Counted from the first letter of the stretch, positions 19,412 to 29,230 are shown. The stretch is DNA of 64,000 nucleotides from an uncultured Dokdonia sp. (GCF_947492815.1 NZ_CANLOB010000027.1:1-64000); one strand, 5' to 3'. Numbers and translations: made by a program. Notes: a model not told the origin generated them from the letters alone.

Positions 19412-20915
19412 AAATCATGTCTTTATCTACTTGAATAGAATTCATAAAAGCTTTTGTTTTATGAATATCTGTAGAGAACACTCTATCGATTGTTGCAAAA
19501 GGAACTTCTGTTCTATAAGCACTAATAATAGCTTCTAAAAAAGGAGACGTTTTAGAAGGTGCCCTAAAATACAATGCTTGTGAAGCATTCAAAAGTTCAA
19601 TGGCAAGGATAGTTTCTATATTTTCTACTACTTTATGAAGTTTTGTAGCTGCATTAGCTCCCATACTTACGTGATCTTCTTGTCCATTTGATGAAACAAT
19701 TGAATCTATACTCGCGGGCGTTGCCAATTGTTTATTTTGACTTACAATACTAGCTGCTGTATATTGAGGAATCATCATACCACTATGCAATCCTGGATTA
19801 TCTACCAAAAATGGTGGGAGATCTCGCAGACCGCTTATAAGTTGATAGGTACGACGCTCACTTATACTTCCAATTTCTGCCATAGCAATTGCTAAGAAAT
19901 CTAGTGCTAATGCTAATGGTTGTCCATGAAAATTACCACCACTTATAATTTTATCTTCTGCTGCAAAAATGTTAGGGTTATCTGTAACACTGTTCATTTC
20001 TGTTTTAAACGTATTAGAAGCATAAAGAATAGCATCTTTTGTGGCTCCATGTACTTGTGGTATACATCTAAATGAATAGGGATCTTGCACGTTTTCTTTT
20101 TCTGTCTTAGCGATTTCACTATCTGCCAGAAACTCTTGAATACGCTCAGCTGTTTTGATTTGTCCTCTGTGCGGTCTTACATAATGCACTAAAGGATCAA
20201 ATGGAGATAAATTACAATTAAAAGCATCTATAGAGATGGCTCCTATCATATCTGCTAGATAGGATAATTTATGGCATTTCAGCAATGCATCTAAGCCATA
20301 AGCAACCATAAACTGCGTTCCATTTAGTAATGCTAAGCCTTCTTTAGACTTTAAAGTTATAGGACTTAGATTATGTTTGTCTAATATCGCTTTCGCGAAA
20401 GCGGGCTCATCACCTTCCCAAACCATTCCTTCACCAATTAATGGTAAAGATAAATGCGCCAAAGGAGCTAAATCTCCACTAGCACCTAGTGAACCTTGTG
20501 TATATACTACAGGAAGAATATCAAGATTATAAAAATCTATAAGACGCTCTACGGTATTAATATGTACACCACTATGCCCATAACTTAATGATTGTACTTT
20601 CAGTAAAATCATCAATTTCACGATAGATTTAGGCACATAATCTCCTGTTCCACAAGCATGAGAACGCATTAGGTTTTCTTGCAACTGTGTAAGATGTTCA
20701 TTTTTAATAGCAACATTACATAAACTACCAAATCCCGTATTAATACCGTAAAAAGGCTTAGAATTTCCCTCTATCTTATCATCTAAATATGCTCTAGAGG
20801 CATTAATATTAAGACGACTTTCTTCACTAAGAGCGATTCGTTTATTTTCTTGTAGAATCGTAGAAATTGTAGCCAGATCTAGGATTGCACTACTTATGTA
20901 ATGGGTATCTCGCAT
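19404..20915 (-). CDS. hutH: histidine ammonia-lyase
   Basis: The 503-aa enzyme converts histidine to urocanate and ammonia. The Ala-Ser-Gly triad that cyclises to the MIO cofactor is at residues 145-147 (GSLGASGDLAPLAHL), and the active-site tyrosine lies in FYGINTGFGSL. The other hut genes are not adjacent, so it stands alone here. A copy of the recurrent palindrome lies inside the coding sequence (20389-20402), read as Ala-Phe-Ala-Lys-Ala. A TAACTTTG box on the minus strand (20983-20990) may be its -7 element. Confidence 0.96.
   Translation of the reverse strand: MRDTHYISSAILDLATISTILQENKRIALSEESRLNINASRAYLDDKIEGNSKPFYGINTGFGSLCNVAIKNEHLTQLQENLMRSHACGTGDYVPKSIVKLMILLKVQSLSYGHSGVHINTVERLIDFYNLDILPVVYTQGSLGASGDLAPLAHLSLPLIGEGMVWEGDEPAFAKAILDKHNLSPITLKSKEGLALLNGTQFMVAYGLDALLKCHKLSYLADMIGAISIDAFNCNLSPFDPLVHYVRPHRGQIKTAERIQEFLADSEIAKTEKENVQDPYSFRCIPQVHGATKDAILYASNTFKTEMNSVTDNPNIFAAEDKIISGGNFHGQPLALALDFLAIAMAEIGSISERRTYQLISGLRDLPPFLVDNPGLHSGMMIPQYTAASIVSQNKQLATPASIDSIVSSNGQEDHVSMGANAATKLHKVVENIETILAIELLNASQALYFRAPSKTSPFLEAIISAYRTEVPFATIDRVFSTDIHKTKAFMNSIQVDKDMIFS
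20389..20402. repeat. GCTTTCGCGAAAGC palindrome inside hutH
   Basis: Perfect copy within coding sequence, in the frame encoding AFAKA. Confidence 0.9.
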
Positions 20916-21019
20916 ATGTATATATTGGTTTTAAAAAGCATTGCAATTACGTAAAAATAAATAGCATTTACTAACCGTTAAACAAAGTTATATAACACAC
21001 TCATATACAGATATATACA

Positions 21020-21049
21020 AAAAGCGATTACGTTGTAGTAATCGCTTTT
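21020..21049 (-). terminator. rho-independent terminator of the amidohydrolase operon
   Basis: Twelve-bp stem AAAAGCGATTAC / GTAATCGCTTTT with a 6-nt loop, located just past the 3' end of the amidohydrolase pair. Confidence 0.8.
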
Positions 21050-21081
21050 AAAAATTAACCGAAATTTAGCTATATAAACTA

Positions 21082-22380
21082 TTATTTCTTGATTTCTACT
21101 TTCTCTGCATAACGCTTCCAAAGCTTTGTTTGATGTGTCTCTAAACTAATATCTCTTCCTTGAATAAAGGCTTTCATTACTTGATTTCCTCTCATATCAA
21201 GTGCATTTCCTTCACTAATAAAAAGTGTGGCATCTTTTCCAACTTCCAACGTTCCTGCAGTGGCATCTACTCCTAAAATCTTTGCAGGATTTTCTGTAAT
21301 CAATTTTAAAGCATCTGCATCACTCATTCCAAATTGCGTTACTTGCCCTGCATAAAAAGGAAGGTTACGTACTTGCCAGTATTCCCCATCATATCCTAAT
21401 GATACAAGCACTCCGGCATCTGTAAGCAACTTAGGAAGTTTATAAGGTAAATCATAATCATGATCATCCATGGCCGGTAAGTTTTGAACTCGCTGTAAAA
21501 CGACAGGAATATTATTTGCTTTTAACGCTTCAGCTACTTTATACGATTGATATCCACCTACAAGAATAAGGTGTTCAATATCCATCTCGTTTTTAAAAGC
21601 GATAATATCACGTATTTGACGCTCATCATTGGCGCTTACAAATAAACGCTGACTGCCATCAAAAACACCTTTCATTGCTTCAAAAGGAAGGTTTACGTCA
21701 CTAGTTCCATTCCCATATGCTTTTGCATTGTGTACAAAGGTTTTCAGTTCGTCAATGTCCTTAACATAATTCTTATTAGGCTTAAAACCTGGATCTTCAC
21801 CTAACCACCATCTACCTCTTGTCATACTAGATGGCCAGTTTACATAAATACCATCATCTGCTTTTACTACGGCATCTTCCCAGTTCCAAGCATCTAATTG
21901 TACAACAGAAGATGTCCCAGAAATTCGACCACCTAATGGACGTACTTGTGCCATAAGAACGCCATTAGGACGCATACTTTCTACCACTTTAGATTCTGCA
22001 TTATACGCTATTAAAGCACGTACATGCGGAATCATACTACCTATTTCATCATCATCATTAGAAGGGCGTACAGCTCCTACTTCTACCAATCCTAAAGTAG
22101 TATTGGTTGCAATAAATCCTGGATACACATGTTTTCCTTGTGCATTGATAACGGTACCTCGTTGTCCTATTTTAGTTGTCGTTGCATCTGCACATACTGT
22201 AATCTTACCATTTTCAATAATCAATAGTGAATTCTCAATCACAGTTCCATTTCCAATATGTGCGGTAGCTCCTACAATCGTATATACTTCTGTTTGAGCT
22301 GGTGCTGGTGTTTGTTGTCCTATTACTACGGAAGCGATCAACACGAACGCTATCGTCATATATTTTGTTAATGCTCTCAT
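21082..22380 (-). CDS. exported amidohydrolase (second gene of pair)
   Basis: The protein of about 432 aa is taken to start at the ATG at 22380 (MRALTKYMTIAFVLIASVVIGQ), which gives a clean signal peptide and a 4-bp gap to the upstream gene. An earlier in-frame start would overlap that gene. The amidohydrolase/imidazolonepropionase-like fold is seen in the N-terminal composite strand region (GKHVYPGFIATNTTLGLVE) and the C-terminal GTLEVGKDATLFISEG. The usual HxH metal motif after the first strand is replaced by NTT, so it may be a non-catalytic partner of the larger neighbour. Confidence 0.82.
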   Translation of the reverse strand: MRALTKYMTIAFVLIASVVIGQQTPAPAQTEVYTIVGATAHIGNGTVIENSLLIIENGKITVCADATTTKIGQRGTVINAQGKHVYPGFIATNTTLGLVEVGAVRPSNDDDEIGSMIPHVRALIAYNAESKVVESMRPNGVLMAQVRPLGGRISGTSSVVQLDAWNWEDAVVKADDGIYVNWPSSMTRGRWWLGEDPGFKPNKNYVKDIDELKTFVHNAKAYGNGTSDVNLPFEAMKGVFDGSQRLFVSANDERQIRDIIAFKNEMDIEHLILVGGYQSYKVAEALKANNIPVVLQRVQNLPAMDDHDYDLPYKLPKLLTDAGVLVSLGYDGEYWQVRNLPFYAGQVTQFGMSDADALKLITENPAKILGVDATAGTLEVGKDATLFISEGNALDMRGNQVMKAFIQGRDISLETHQTKLWKRYAEKVEIKK

Positions 22381-22384
22381 AATA

Positions 22385-25351
22385 TTAATGTATCGTTTCT
22401 GTAGTGTCACAATGTAAACGCTGTTTTTCTTTACTCTTTGCAGGTTGCGTTTTTAAACCTTTCTTCTTTTCAGCAAGCATCATTTCTATCAATTTACTTT
22501 TCTCAGCTTTTACGTCTTTACGTAATTGTGCGTCTCTATTGATATCAAAATAAACCGTTCCTTCAATGATCGTTTGTTCTGCCCTTGCTTTAATGGATAA
22601 TGGATGATCTGACCAAACAACTACATCACCATCCTTACCTACTTTAATGCTTCCTGTTTGAGTATCTAAATGAAGAAGTTTTGCTGGATTCAATGTCACC
22701 ATTTTCCAAGCATCTTCTTCAGAGACACCTCCATATTTTACAATTTTACCAGCTTCTTGATTTAAACGTCTAGACATTTCTCCATCATCACTATTAATAG
22801 CAACAACCACTCCTGCATTGTGCATTATAGCTGCGTTATAAGGGATTGCGTCATTTACTTCATACTTATAAGCCCACCAATCTGAAAAGGTAGATCCTCC
22901 TACCCCATGTGCAGCCATTTTATCGGCTACTTTATACCCCTCTAAAATGTGTGTAAAGGTGTTGATCTTAAAATCAAAACGCTCTGCAACTTTCATGAGC
23001 ATATTAATCTCACTCTGTACATAAGAATGACAAGAGATATAACGCTCTTCATTTAAAATATCTACCACGGTTTCCATTTCTTCATCAAAACGATATGGTT
23101 TTCCGCTTTTCTTTAACGCTTCGTATTCTTTAGCTCTCGAAAAGTAGTCTACAAATACTTGCTCTACTCCCATACGGGTTTGTGGAAAACGGCTAAAACT
23201 TTGCCAGTTAGACTGCTTTACATTTTCTCCAAGTGCAAATTTGATAAACTTCTTATCCTTAAGAAGCATCTCATCTATAGAAGCTCCCCACTTTAATTTC
23301 ATTACTGCCGATTGTCCTCCTATTGGATTTGCAGATCCATGTAATAATTGAATAGAAGTAACACCTCCTGCTAAGTTTCTGTAGATGTCACTATCATCAG
23401 GATTAATCACATCAGACATACGAACCTCAGCGGTCGAGTTATGTCCTGCTTCATTAATAGCAAAAGCAGCAATATGAGAATGCTCATCAATAATACCAGA
23501 AGTTACATGTTTTCCAGTTCCATCAATCACTTTGGCTCTACCTGCAGAAAGGTTTTTCCCTACTTTACTAATCTTACCATCCTTAATTAATACATCTGTA
23601 TTTTCTAAGATACCATCGGCTTCATTGGTCCAAACGGTAGCATTTCTAATTAAGATATCTTCTTGACTTGGTTGTTGTTTAAAACCAAAAGCAATATTTG
23701 GATAAGTCATCGGCATAATTACTGGAGCCTTATTATCATCCTTTTTCTTATCCTTTTCTTTTTTATCATCTTTAGCAGGTACTCTTGAAGCACTTACAGA
23801 TTCTTCATCACCATTAGGTAATACTGCCTTTCCTGTAAAACGATCGTTGATCACTTGTCCAGCAAGACGTACAAACTTATTACCTCTTCCTGGGAAGGTT
23901 ACGTTTACCCAAGCATTTGCATACTTCCCTTCACTCTTTATCTCATCATCACCATTTTTAAGTATGAATCCTGCCTTTCCAGATGTTGAATTTTTCACAG
24001 TCAGTGTATAAGATGTACCCGCCATACGCATTGCATAGGTGCCATCAATATCTACTGTATTCATATTCTTTACTACTGTTTTCTGTCCTTGAATCCAGTG
24101 TTCGTAAAGTTTTGTTTTAGCTTCAAAAAGTTCTCCTGAGGTAATCATGAAGTTTGCCCAAGCACCGGTTTTCAAACTTCCTATCTCATCACTTTTTCCT
24201 AATAATTGTGCTGGCACTGTTGTTAAAGCAGCCAATGCTTTTTCTTTTGAAAGTCCGTGTTTGATAGCTTTCATTAACTGTCCTTTAAACTCTTTTGGAG
24301 ATTTCAATTTAAAAGTCGTCAGGGCAAATGGGATGCCGTTTGCTTCAAACAGTTTAGGGTTAGTAGGCGCTTGATTCCAGTGACGCATATCATTTAAGTC
24401 GATATAAGCTGCAGTATATGGATCTTCTACGTCATATGCATCTGGAAAATCTAACGGAAGGATAAACGTTCTATTTAGATTTTTAATATCATTCATACGC
24501 TTATACTCGTCACCTCCAGCTACTATTACATAATTCAACCCGAATTGATCTCCAATACCATCTATACGTATGGCATCATATACATCATCTCCCTCAAAGA
24601 ATTGTGGCAGCGTTTTATTTCGCGTAAGCGCTTCTAAAGAAAGGTCTTTTGTATTTATATTTCCTTTTTCATACCAATCTAAATCATGGTGTAATTGACG
24701 CATTAAAGACATTGCTCCCATTTTAGAAGTAGGATACGATTGTCTTGAGGTATTACTTTTATCAAAAGAAAAGTATTGTGCTACATTCTGGTCAAGGACT
24801 CTATGTGCCGTATTTCCTTCAGAGTTCAGTGCGATTAATGCTCCAGTACCTCTTGCGATTCCATCTTGTTGGTGTGTTGCAACAACACCAAATCCAGCTT
24901 CAATAAATGCCTTTGCATCTCTACTACTATATTCAAAATCGTTTATTCCTTGTACCTCCGAACGGATATGGTCATTCCAGTAATAGCCTTCACGGGTATT
25001 ATCATATTGAGAACCACGACCACCGCCACTAGCACGTTTTGGTTTTTCAATACCAAAATTGGTGTACATATCTATAAAAGAAGGATAGATATGTTTTCCA
25101 GATACATCTACAGTAATAGCATTTGCAGGGACGGGAAAAGATTTTCCGACACGTACTACTTTCCCATCTTGAACGACAAGTATTCCGTTTTTGATGATTT
25201 CTGTTGGGGATGTGTGAATGGTTGCATTAGTGAAGACCGTGTAATTTTCATTTTTAGATTTTACACCGTCATTTGCAGGGAAATAGTCTTGTCCGTACAT
25301 AACAAACGAACAAAAAACCAATCCTGCTAAGAGGATTTTTTTTAGGAACAT
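22385..25351 (-). CDS. exported large amidohydrolase with two amidohydrolase-like modules
   Basis: The 988-aa protein has a signal peptide (MFLKKILLAGLVFCSFVMYGQ). The N-terminal amidohydrolase-like module (about residues 25-430) lacks the HxH motif (SFIDMYTNFGIE). The C-terminal module (about 565-950) has an intact one in GIIDEHSHIAAF, plus the usual end TGSIKVGKDGDVVVWSDHPL. A lysine-rich linker with KDDKKEKDKKKDD separates the modules. It is probably a periplasmic metal-dependent hydrolase of the D-aminoacylase/imidazolonepropionase type with unknown substrate, forming an operon with the next gene. Confidence 0.86.
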   Translation of the reverse strand: MFLKKILLAGLVFCSFVMYGQDYFPANDGVKSKNENYTVFTNATIHTSPTEIIKNGILVVQDGKVVRVGKSFPVPANAITVDVSGKHIYPSFIDMYTNFGIEKPKRASGGGRGSQYDNTREGYYWNDHIRSEVQGINDFEYSSRDAKAFIEAGFGVVATHQQDGIARGTGALIALNSEGNTAHRVLDQNVAQYFSFDKSNTSRQSYPTSKMGAMSLMRQLHHDLDWYEKGNINTKDLSLEALTRNKTLPQFFEGDDVYDAIRIDGIGDQFGLNYVIVAGGDEYKRMNDIKNLNRTFILPLDFPDAYDVEDPYTAAYIDLNDMRHWNQAPTNPKLFEANGIPFALTTFKLKSPKEFKGQLMKAIKHGLSKEKALAALTTVPAQLLGKSDEIGSLKTGAWANFMITSGELFEAKTKLYEHWIQGQKTVVKNMNTVDIDGTYAMRMAGTSYTLTVKNSTSGKAGFILKNGDDEIKSEGKYANAWVNVTFPGRGNKFVRLAGQVINDRFTGKAVLPNGDEESVSASRVPAKDDKKEKDKKKDDNKAPVIMPMTYPNIAFGFKQQPSQEDILIRNATVWTNEADGILENTDVLIKDGKISKVGKNLSAGRAKVIDGTGKHVTSGIIDEHSHIAAFAINEAGHNSTAEVRMSDVINPDDSDIYRNLAGGVTSIQLLHGSANPIGGQSAVMKLKWGASIDEMLLKDKKFIKFALGENVKQSNWQSFSRFPQTRMGVEQVFVDYFSRAKEYEALKKSGKPYRFDEEMETVVDILNEERYISCHSYVQSEINMLMKVAERFDFKINTFTHILEGYKVADKMAAHGVGGSTFSDWWAYKYEVNDAIPYNAAIMHNAGVVVAINSDDGEMSRRLNQEAGKIVKYGGVSEEDAWKMVTLNPAKLLHLDTQTGSIKVGKDGDVVVWSDHPLSIKARAEQTIIEGTVYFDINRDAQLRKDVKAEKSKLIEMMLAEKKKGLKTQPAKSKEKQRLHCDTTETIH

Positions 25352-25602
25352 AATATTTAATGATTATTTAGTCTTTAAAGATACGTGCATCACGATGGCA
25401 CAACCTTGTTAATTAAGAGTTTTTTAACATCAAATGATCCTAATGAGTTAAGGGTACTACACACCGTTAAAAGGCATGCTGTTTTTATAGTAAATGAAGT
25501 CTTCTTAGCCTTGTGCTATTATAGCTATCTTTCTAATCTACTAAGAGGGTAATCATTGTAGCGTATTCGAAATTTAAAACATGGTCGTTTATAAGAAGAA
25601 AA

Positions 25603-25737
25603 CTACCGCCTTGCTTTTGTATTTCTCCTACTTCTAAAATTACGGCTACGTTTAGTGATGTAACTAACTAATGTCATCCCTACAGCAACTAAAATAACGG
25701 CAATAAATATCTCGTATGCTTCGCTTGGTAAATTCAT
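25603..25737 (-). CDS. small membrane protein, 44 aa
   Basis: An ATG at 25737 opens a 44-codon frame encoding one transmembrane helix (about residues 8-24, EIFIAVILVAVGMTLVSYIT) followed by a strongly basic tail rich in Arg and Lys. It is the only plausible gene in the 472-bp gap between the amidohydrolase operon and the CPBP gene. The rest of that gap shows nothing recognisable. Confidence 0.45.
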   Translation of the reverse strand: MNLPSEAYEIFIAVILVAVGMTLVSYITKRSRNFRSRRNTKARR

Positions 25738-25823
25738 TGTATTAAGATACGAAAAATAGTTGATATGATCCTGAACATGAATTTTGACTGCTGACTAAAT
25801 GCTAGCGTATAATTATGGTTTTG

Positions 25824-26597
25824 TTATTCTTTATTAAGTGTTCCCGTATTTTCTTTTTCCCATTTCTTGACAATTACAAACCATATAGCTATTGAAATAC
25901 TTAAAATTAACAACTTCTCCGATATAGTAATCCCATCTCTGATAAAACCATTAAACATCATTATTTGAATAATTAGATGAAAACAAGCACTTGCCAATAT
26001 CGATTTTGTAGATGTGGCTACTTGACCAATTCCCCAACTTCCAAAAATCATCATAGATAAAGCAAAAATATTATTTTGAACAGTTGCCCCTTTCTCCAGA
26101 AAAGTTAAATGCCATAGGTACCATAAACACCCTATAATAACATATTTTTGCCACGCTTTTAGTGTCTTTAATTCTTCGTGCAGATATCCTCGCCAGCCAT
26201 ACTCTTCCATAATACAATACAGTAATGTACCAATAATTGCTATAAATCCGTAAAAGTGTATATTTAATTCAAATTTATTTTTTACTCCAATTACAGTTAA
26301 GAAGATTATTGGTATTACTGCCATTAGTAGACTCTTTGATATTGACGTTCCCAAAAGAGTCATGTCTGTTTTCCTTTCTTTTTTAAGAAATGATATAGCT
26401 ATCAAAGCGCCTATAATCACACCGCTCCCTCCAAGTAATATCCTAGTTAAGATGGTCATCCAGCTAGGTATTCCTTCTATTTCTAAATCTAATTCAAAAA
26501 TATTAAACCTAAAAACATTAGAGATTACCGTAGCAATCACCATAAATACAAGTATTCTTTTCCAACTAATTCTACTATACATACGTAAACCTTTCAT
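25824..26597 (-). CDS. CPBP family intramembrane metalloprotease
   Basis: The 257-aa protein has about eight transmembrane segments. The abortive-infection/CPBP motifs are present: EExxxR in MEEYGWRGYL, the following WHLTF block with its histidine, and a later histidine in SACFHLIIQ. Family members are prenyl-protein-processing-type membrane proteases or bacteriocin self-immunity factors. The next gene on the same strand is a Crp/Fnr regulator 59 bp upstream, which may control it. Confidence 0.87.
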   Translation of the reverse strand: MKGLRMYSRISWKRILVFMVIATVISNVFRFNIFELDLEIEGIPSWMTILTRILLGGSGVIIGALIAISFLKKERKTDMTLLGTSISKSLLMAVIPIIFLTVIGVKNKFELNIHFYGFIAIIGTLLYCIMEEYGWRGYLHEELKTLKAWQKYVIIGCLWYLWHLTFLEKGATVQNNIFALSMMIFGSWGIGQVATSTKSILASACFHLIIQIMMFNGFIRDGITISEKLLILSISIAIWFVIVKKWEKENTGTLNKE

Positions 26598-26656
26598 ATA
26601 ATTTTATACAAAATTGAATCTTTTAAACTTCAATTCTATTTACAAATGATAAGAAA

Positions 26657-27187
26657 TCAATGTTTTGCTATCTTATTTCTTATTCGACTAAGACTTACAG
26701 GTGTTACTCCTAAATAAGATGCTACGTATTTTAATGGAATTCGTTGTAAGAGATTTGGATATGTCTCAATAAATTCGAGATACCGTTCTTCGGCGGTTTT
26801 TGTAATTAAAGAAAATGCTCTTTGACTTCCTTTTATATAAAGCTGTTCTGCTATTTTTCGTCCTTTTTCTTGATGATATGCAGATAGGGAATATCCTACT
26901 TGAAGAGATTCAAAATCAATACGCTCAATGGTAGTGTCTTCTAAAGCAACAACCTGATACTGCGACGATTTTCTTGTTAAAAATGAAACATACGAACTAA
27001 AAAAAGAGTTTTCAATACTAAACCCAATACATATTTCATTCCCATTATGATAGGTGATAATGACTACACTACCCTTAATTATGAAAGAAAGATAATTTTC
27101 AACTTCTCCCATTTCAAGAATTATTTCCTTTTTTTTAATTTCTAGGATTGTAGAAGCCTCACCAAATATTTTAGTATGATTATTCAT
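26657..27187 (-). CDS. Crp/Fnr family transcriptional regulator
   Basis: The 176-aa protein has an N-terminal cNMP-binding-like beta roll (EMGEVENYLSFIIKGSVVI) and a C-terminal winged helix with YVASYLGVTPVSLSRIRNKI, typical of Bacteroidota Crp regulators. It is followed on the same strand by the CPBP protease. It is only distantly similar to the member at 874-1443. Confidence 0.88.
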   Translation of the reverse strand: MNNHTKIFGEASTILEIKKKEIILEMGEVENYLSFIIKGSVVIITYHNGNEICIGFSIENSFFSSYVSFLTRKSSQYQVVALEDTTIERIDFESLQVGYSLSAYHQEKGRKIAEQLYIKGSQRAFSLITKTAEERYLEFIETYPNLLQRIPLKYVASYLGVTPVSLSRIRNKIAKH

Positions 27188-27205
27188 AATAAAAAGGATA
27201 CATTC

Positions 27206-28282
27206 TCATATAGCCTCTGGAAAAGACTTATTATAATTTACTAATAAAGCCACCATATAGCTATAGCTTTTAATTCCTGCTGGTTGATTATTGGCTTTAA
27301 GGTAATTACTATAAAATAATTTAAACACAGGCTCTAGTGGATTGTCCATTTCGTCCCAAAATTCCCTAGCTTCTTTATAATTTTTAAAAATACCCGGATG
27401 TATTTGATCCCGTAATTCTTCTGCTAGCTCGCTATCGCGGCGAAAAACATCATTGAAGCAATACCTTAAGGCAAAGATACTTCCAGCATATTGAAAGTAG
27501 ATATCCTCATTATTAATACTTGCCAAAACTCCTATAAAATTAGCTTCATTTTCTTTGGCATATCCCAATTGGTGTGCTTGCTCATGACAACTAATGACCG
27601 CATGCCTATAATTAGGTACAAGACCATTGATTTGTGCTTCGTTGGTAATCGGATTTAAATACCCGCTATAGCCCATTACCGAAAGTGGGTAACTCAATAA
27701 TGAGACTTTGATACTTTTAGGTGGATAGTCTAGTTTAGGAAATTGAGATTGTAACGCAGCATATCCCTGTACTGTTTGATCAAAAATCTCCGATTGTGAT
27801 AAAGGCACGGTTACTTTTAGAGTATCATTGGCTGCGAGCTGACGATGAAGTGCATTGCTTTTTGCGATGAGTTTCTGGGTGAGCACTACTAATTCTTCCG
27901 TAGTATATTCATTCTCTATTCCTAAGGATTCGTGTAACGGAAGTCGGTAATAATTCATTCCCCACAACAAATGAAATGCTCCGTATACAATAGAGGCTAT
28001 AGCAAGTGAGCGTACAGCAAAAGACTTCCACGCACGGAAACGTCTTTTAAATAGAAGTATAATCTCTCTCAATATGATCATAATTAAAGCAGTATACATC
28101 ACATCGCCAAACGAAAATGGCAACCACCCAAAGACATATCGAAACCCTTTTGAAATGATAGGATACAATCCGTTACTATAATACGTTTCTATAAAATCTG
28201 GAAATAATGCGAGGATACGCACCACAATCATTTGAATAAATAAGAAGAGACCAATAATAAGGAGCGTTCGATTTTTTTTCAT
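27206..28282 (-). CDS. DUF3810 family membrane protein
   Basis: The 358-aa protein has three N-terminal transmembrane segments (to about residue 110) and a soluble domain with HEQAHQLGYAKENEANFIG, an HExxH zinc-protease-like motif conserved in DUF3810, where the later glutamate in KENEAN could be a third ligand. It is therefore a candidate membrane-bound metallopeptidase, though activity is unproven for the family. It lies 18 bp upstream of the Crp/Fnr gene. Confidence 0.88.
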   Translation of the reverse strand: MKKNRTLLIIGLFLFIQMIVVRILALFPDFIETYYSNGLYPIISKGFRYVFGWLPFSFGDVMYTALIMIILREIILLFKRRFRAWKSFAVRSLAIASIVYGAFHLLWGMNYYRLPLHESLGIENEYTTEELVVLTQKLIAKSNALHRQLAANDTLKVTVPLSQSEIFDQTVQGYAALQSQFPKLDYPPKSIKVSLLSYPLSVMGYSGYLNPITNEAQINGLVPNYRHAVISCHEQAHQLGYAKENEANFIGVLASINNEDIYFQYAGSIFALRYCFNDVFRRDSELAEELRDQIHPGIFKNYKEAREFWDEMDNPLEPVFKLFYSNYLKANNQPAGIKSYSYMVALLVNYNKSFPEAI

Positions 28283-28326
28283 TGTGATAAAAATAGGGAA
28301 AATAGACTTTAGATCAAGATCAAAAA

Positions 28327-28713
28327 TTAGGAGCTACCAATACATCTATTGCATATGCCTTGAAGTAAGATCTGAGAACTAAAAACTTCACGATTAGATA
28401 TTTTAGGTATATGAACTTCTACTGGTAAACAATCAACATTACCGCAATCCATACATTGAAAATGAGGATGGGTATCTAAATGACCATTAGCAGAGCAACC
28501 ATTACATTTTGCATACCATTTAATACCTTTTATATCCAGAAAAGAATGAAGAATACCATCATCTTCTAACTTATCTAACACACGATAAACAGTTGTTTTA
28601 TTGAACTGTGAGTTAAAACGTTTTATTAATTCTATAGCAGATATTGCTCCAGAATTATTTTGAAATTCATTTAATAACGCTTCAACAGATTTTGTTTTTC
28701 TAACAATTCCCAT
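28327..28713 (-). CDS. Fur family regulator, probably Zur-like
   Basis: The 128-aa protein has a winged-helix N-terminal half (KFNKTTVYRVLDKLEDDG in variant form) and a C-terminal dimerisation domain with HPHFQCMDCGNVDCLP and a second CxxC (ICNRC), the structural zinc site of the Fur family. The start codon at 28713 lies a few bases from its own -7 box, so the message may be leaderless. It is divergent from a MerC-like gene, with two dyad boxes inside the shared promoter region. This suggests zinc-type autoregulation, inferred from context. Confidence 0.85.
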   Translation of the reverse strand: MGIVRKTKSVEALLNEFQNNSGAISAIELIKRFNSQFNKTTVYRVLDKLEDDGILHSFLDIKGIKWYAKCNGCSANGHLDTHPHFQCMDCGNVDCLPVEVHIPKISNREVFSSQILLQGICNRCIGSS

Positions 28714-28717
28714 ATTA

Positions 28718-28777
28718 CAAATTTATTACAACTTAGTTGCAATAACAAATCATATAATTATATTTGCAACTCAGTTG
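28718..28777. promoter_or_regulatory. overlapping divergent promoters with two Fur/Zur-type dyads
   Basis: Plus-strand promoter for the MerC-like gene: TTG (28737-28739), 19 bp, TATATTTG (28759-28766). Minus-strand promoter for the fur-like gene: TTG (complement of 28746-28748), 20 bp, TAAATTTG (complement of 28718-28725). Two near-identical dyads lie at 28729-28739 (CAACTTAGTTG) and 28767-28777 (CAACTCAGTTG). The first covers the MerC -33 box and lies in the spacer of the fur promoter. The second sits next to the MerC transcription start. Bound repressor would block both promoters. Confidence 0.75.
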
Positions 28778-28825
28778 TATTAATAACATCATGTTGTTTT
28801 AATACATACACTTTTTAAAATATCA

Positions 28826-29230
28826 ATGAAAGAAATAAATAGCATGAGAATAAAAAACAATACTCTAGATATTATCGCATTAACGAGTTCTTTAATATGC
28901 GCTATACATTGCGTAACTATTCCTATACTACTTTCTTTTTCTTCATTAAGTAATTTATATTTTTTAGAAAATCCATACATAGAATGGTCATTTATCACTG
29001 TTGGAATTGTATTTGTCTTTATTTCTCTTTGGCCTAGCTACACAAGAAATCATCATAAAATAAAACCACTCCTTTTTGCTTCATTAGGTTTTACTCTAAT
29101 AGCAGTAGGAAGGCTTGAATTTACAGCGTTATGGGAAATTAGTAATACCGTTATTGGTGCTTTACTAGTATCTCTAGCTCATTATTTCAATTGGAGTCTC
29201 TTAAGAACTTTATATCATCATAAACATTAG
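28826..29230 (+). CDS. MerC-like membrane protein
   Basis: The 134-aa protein has four transmembrane segments. The first carries SSLICAIHCVTIPIL, a CxxxC-Pro pattern typical of MerC-domain proteins, which are membrane transporters or sensors of soft metals. In Bacteroidota such proteins often sit beside a Fur/Zur regulator, as here. Zinc rather than mercury is the likely ligand, since no other mer gene is present. The ATG at 28826 is used, and a second ATG lies six codons further on. Confidence 0.8.
   Translation: MKEINSMRIKNNTLDIIALTSSLICAIHCVTIPILLSFSSLSNLYFLENPYIEWSFITVGIVFVFISLWPSYTRNHHKIKPLLFASLGFTLIAVGRLEFTALWEISNTVIGALLVSLAHYFNWSLLRTLYHHKH

Noticed and set aside
28826..29230. Mercury-resistance (mer) locus
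   Set aside because: Only a MerC-like membrane protein is present. There is no merA, merR or merP, and the Fur/Zur-type neighbour points to another metal.
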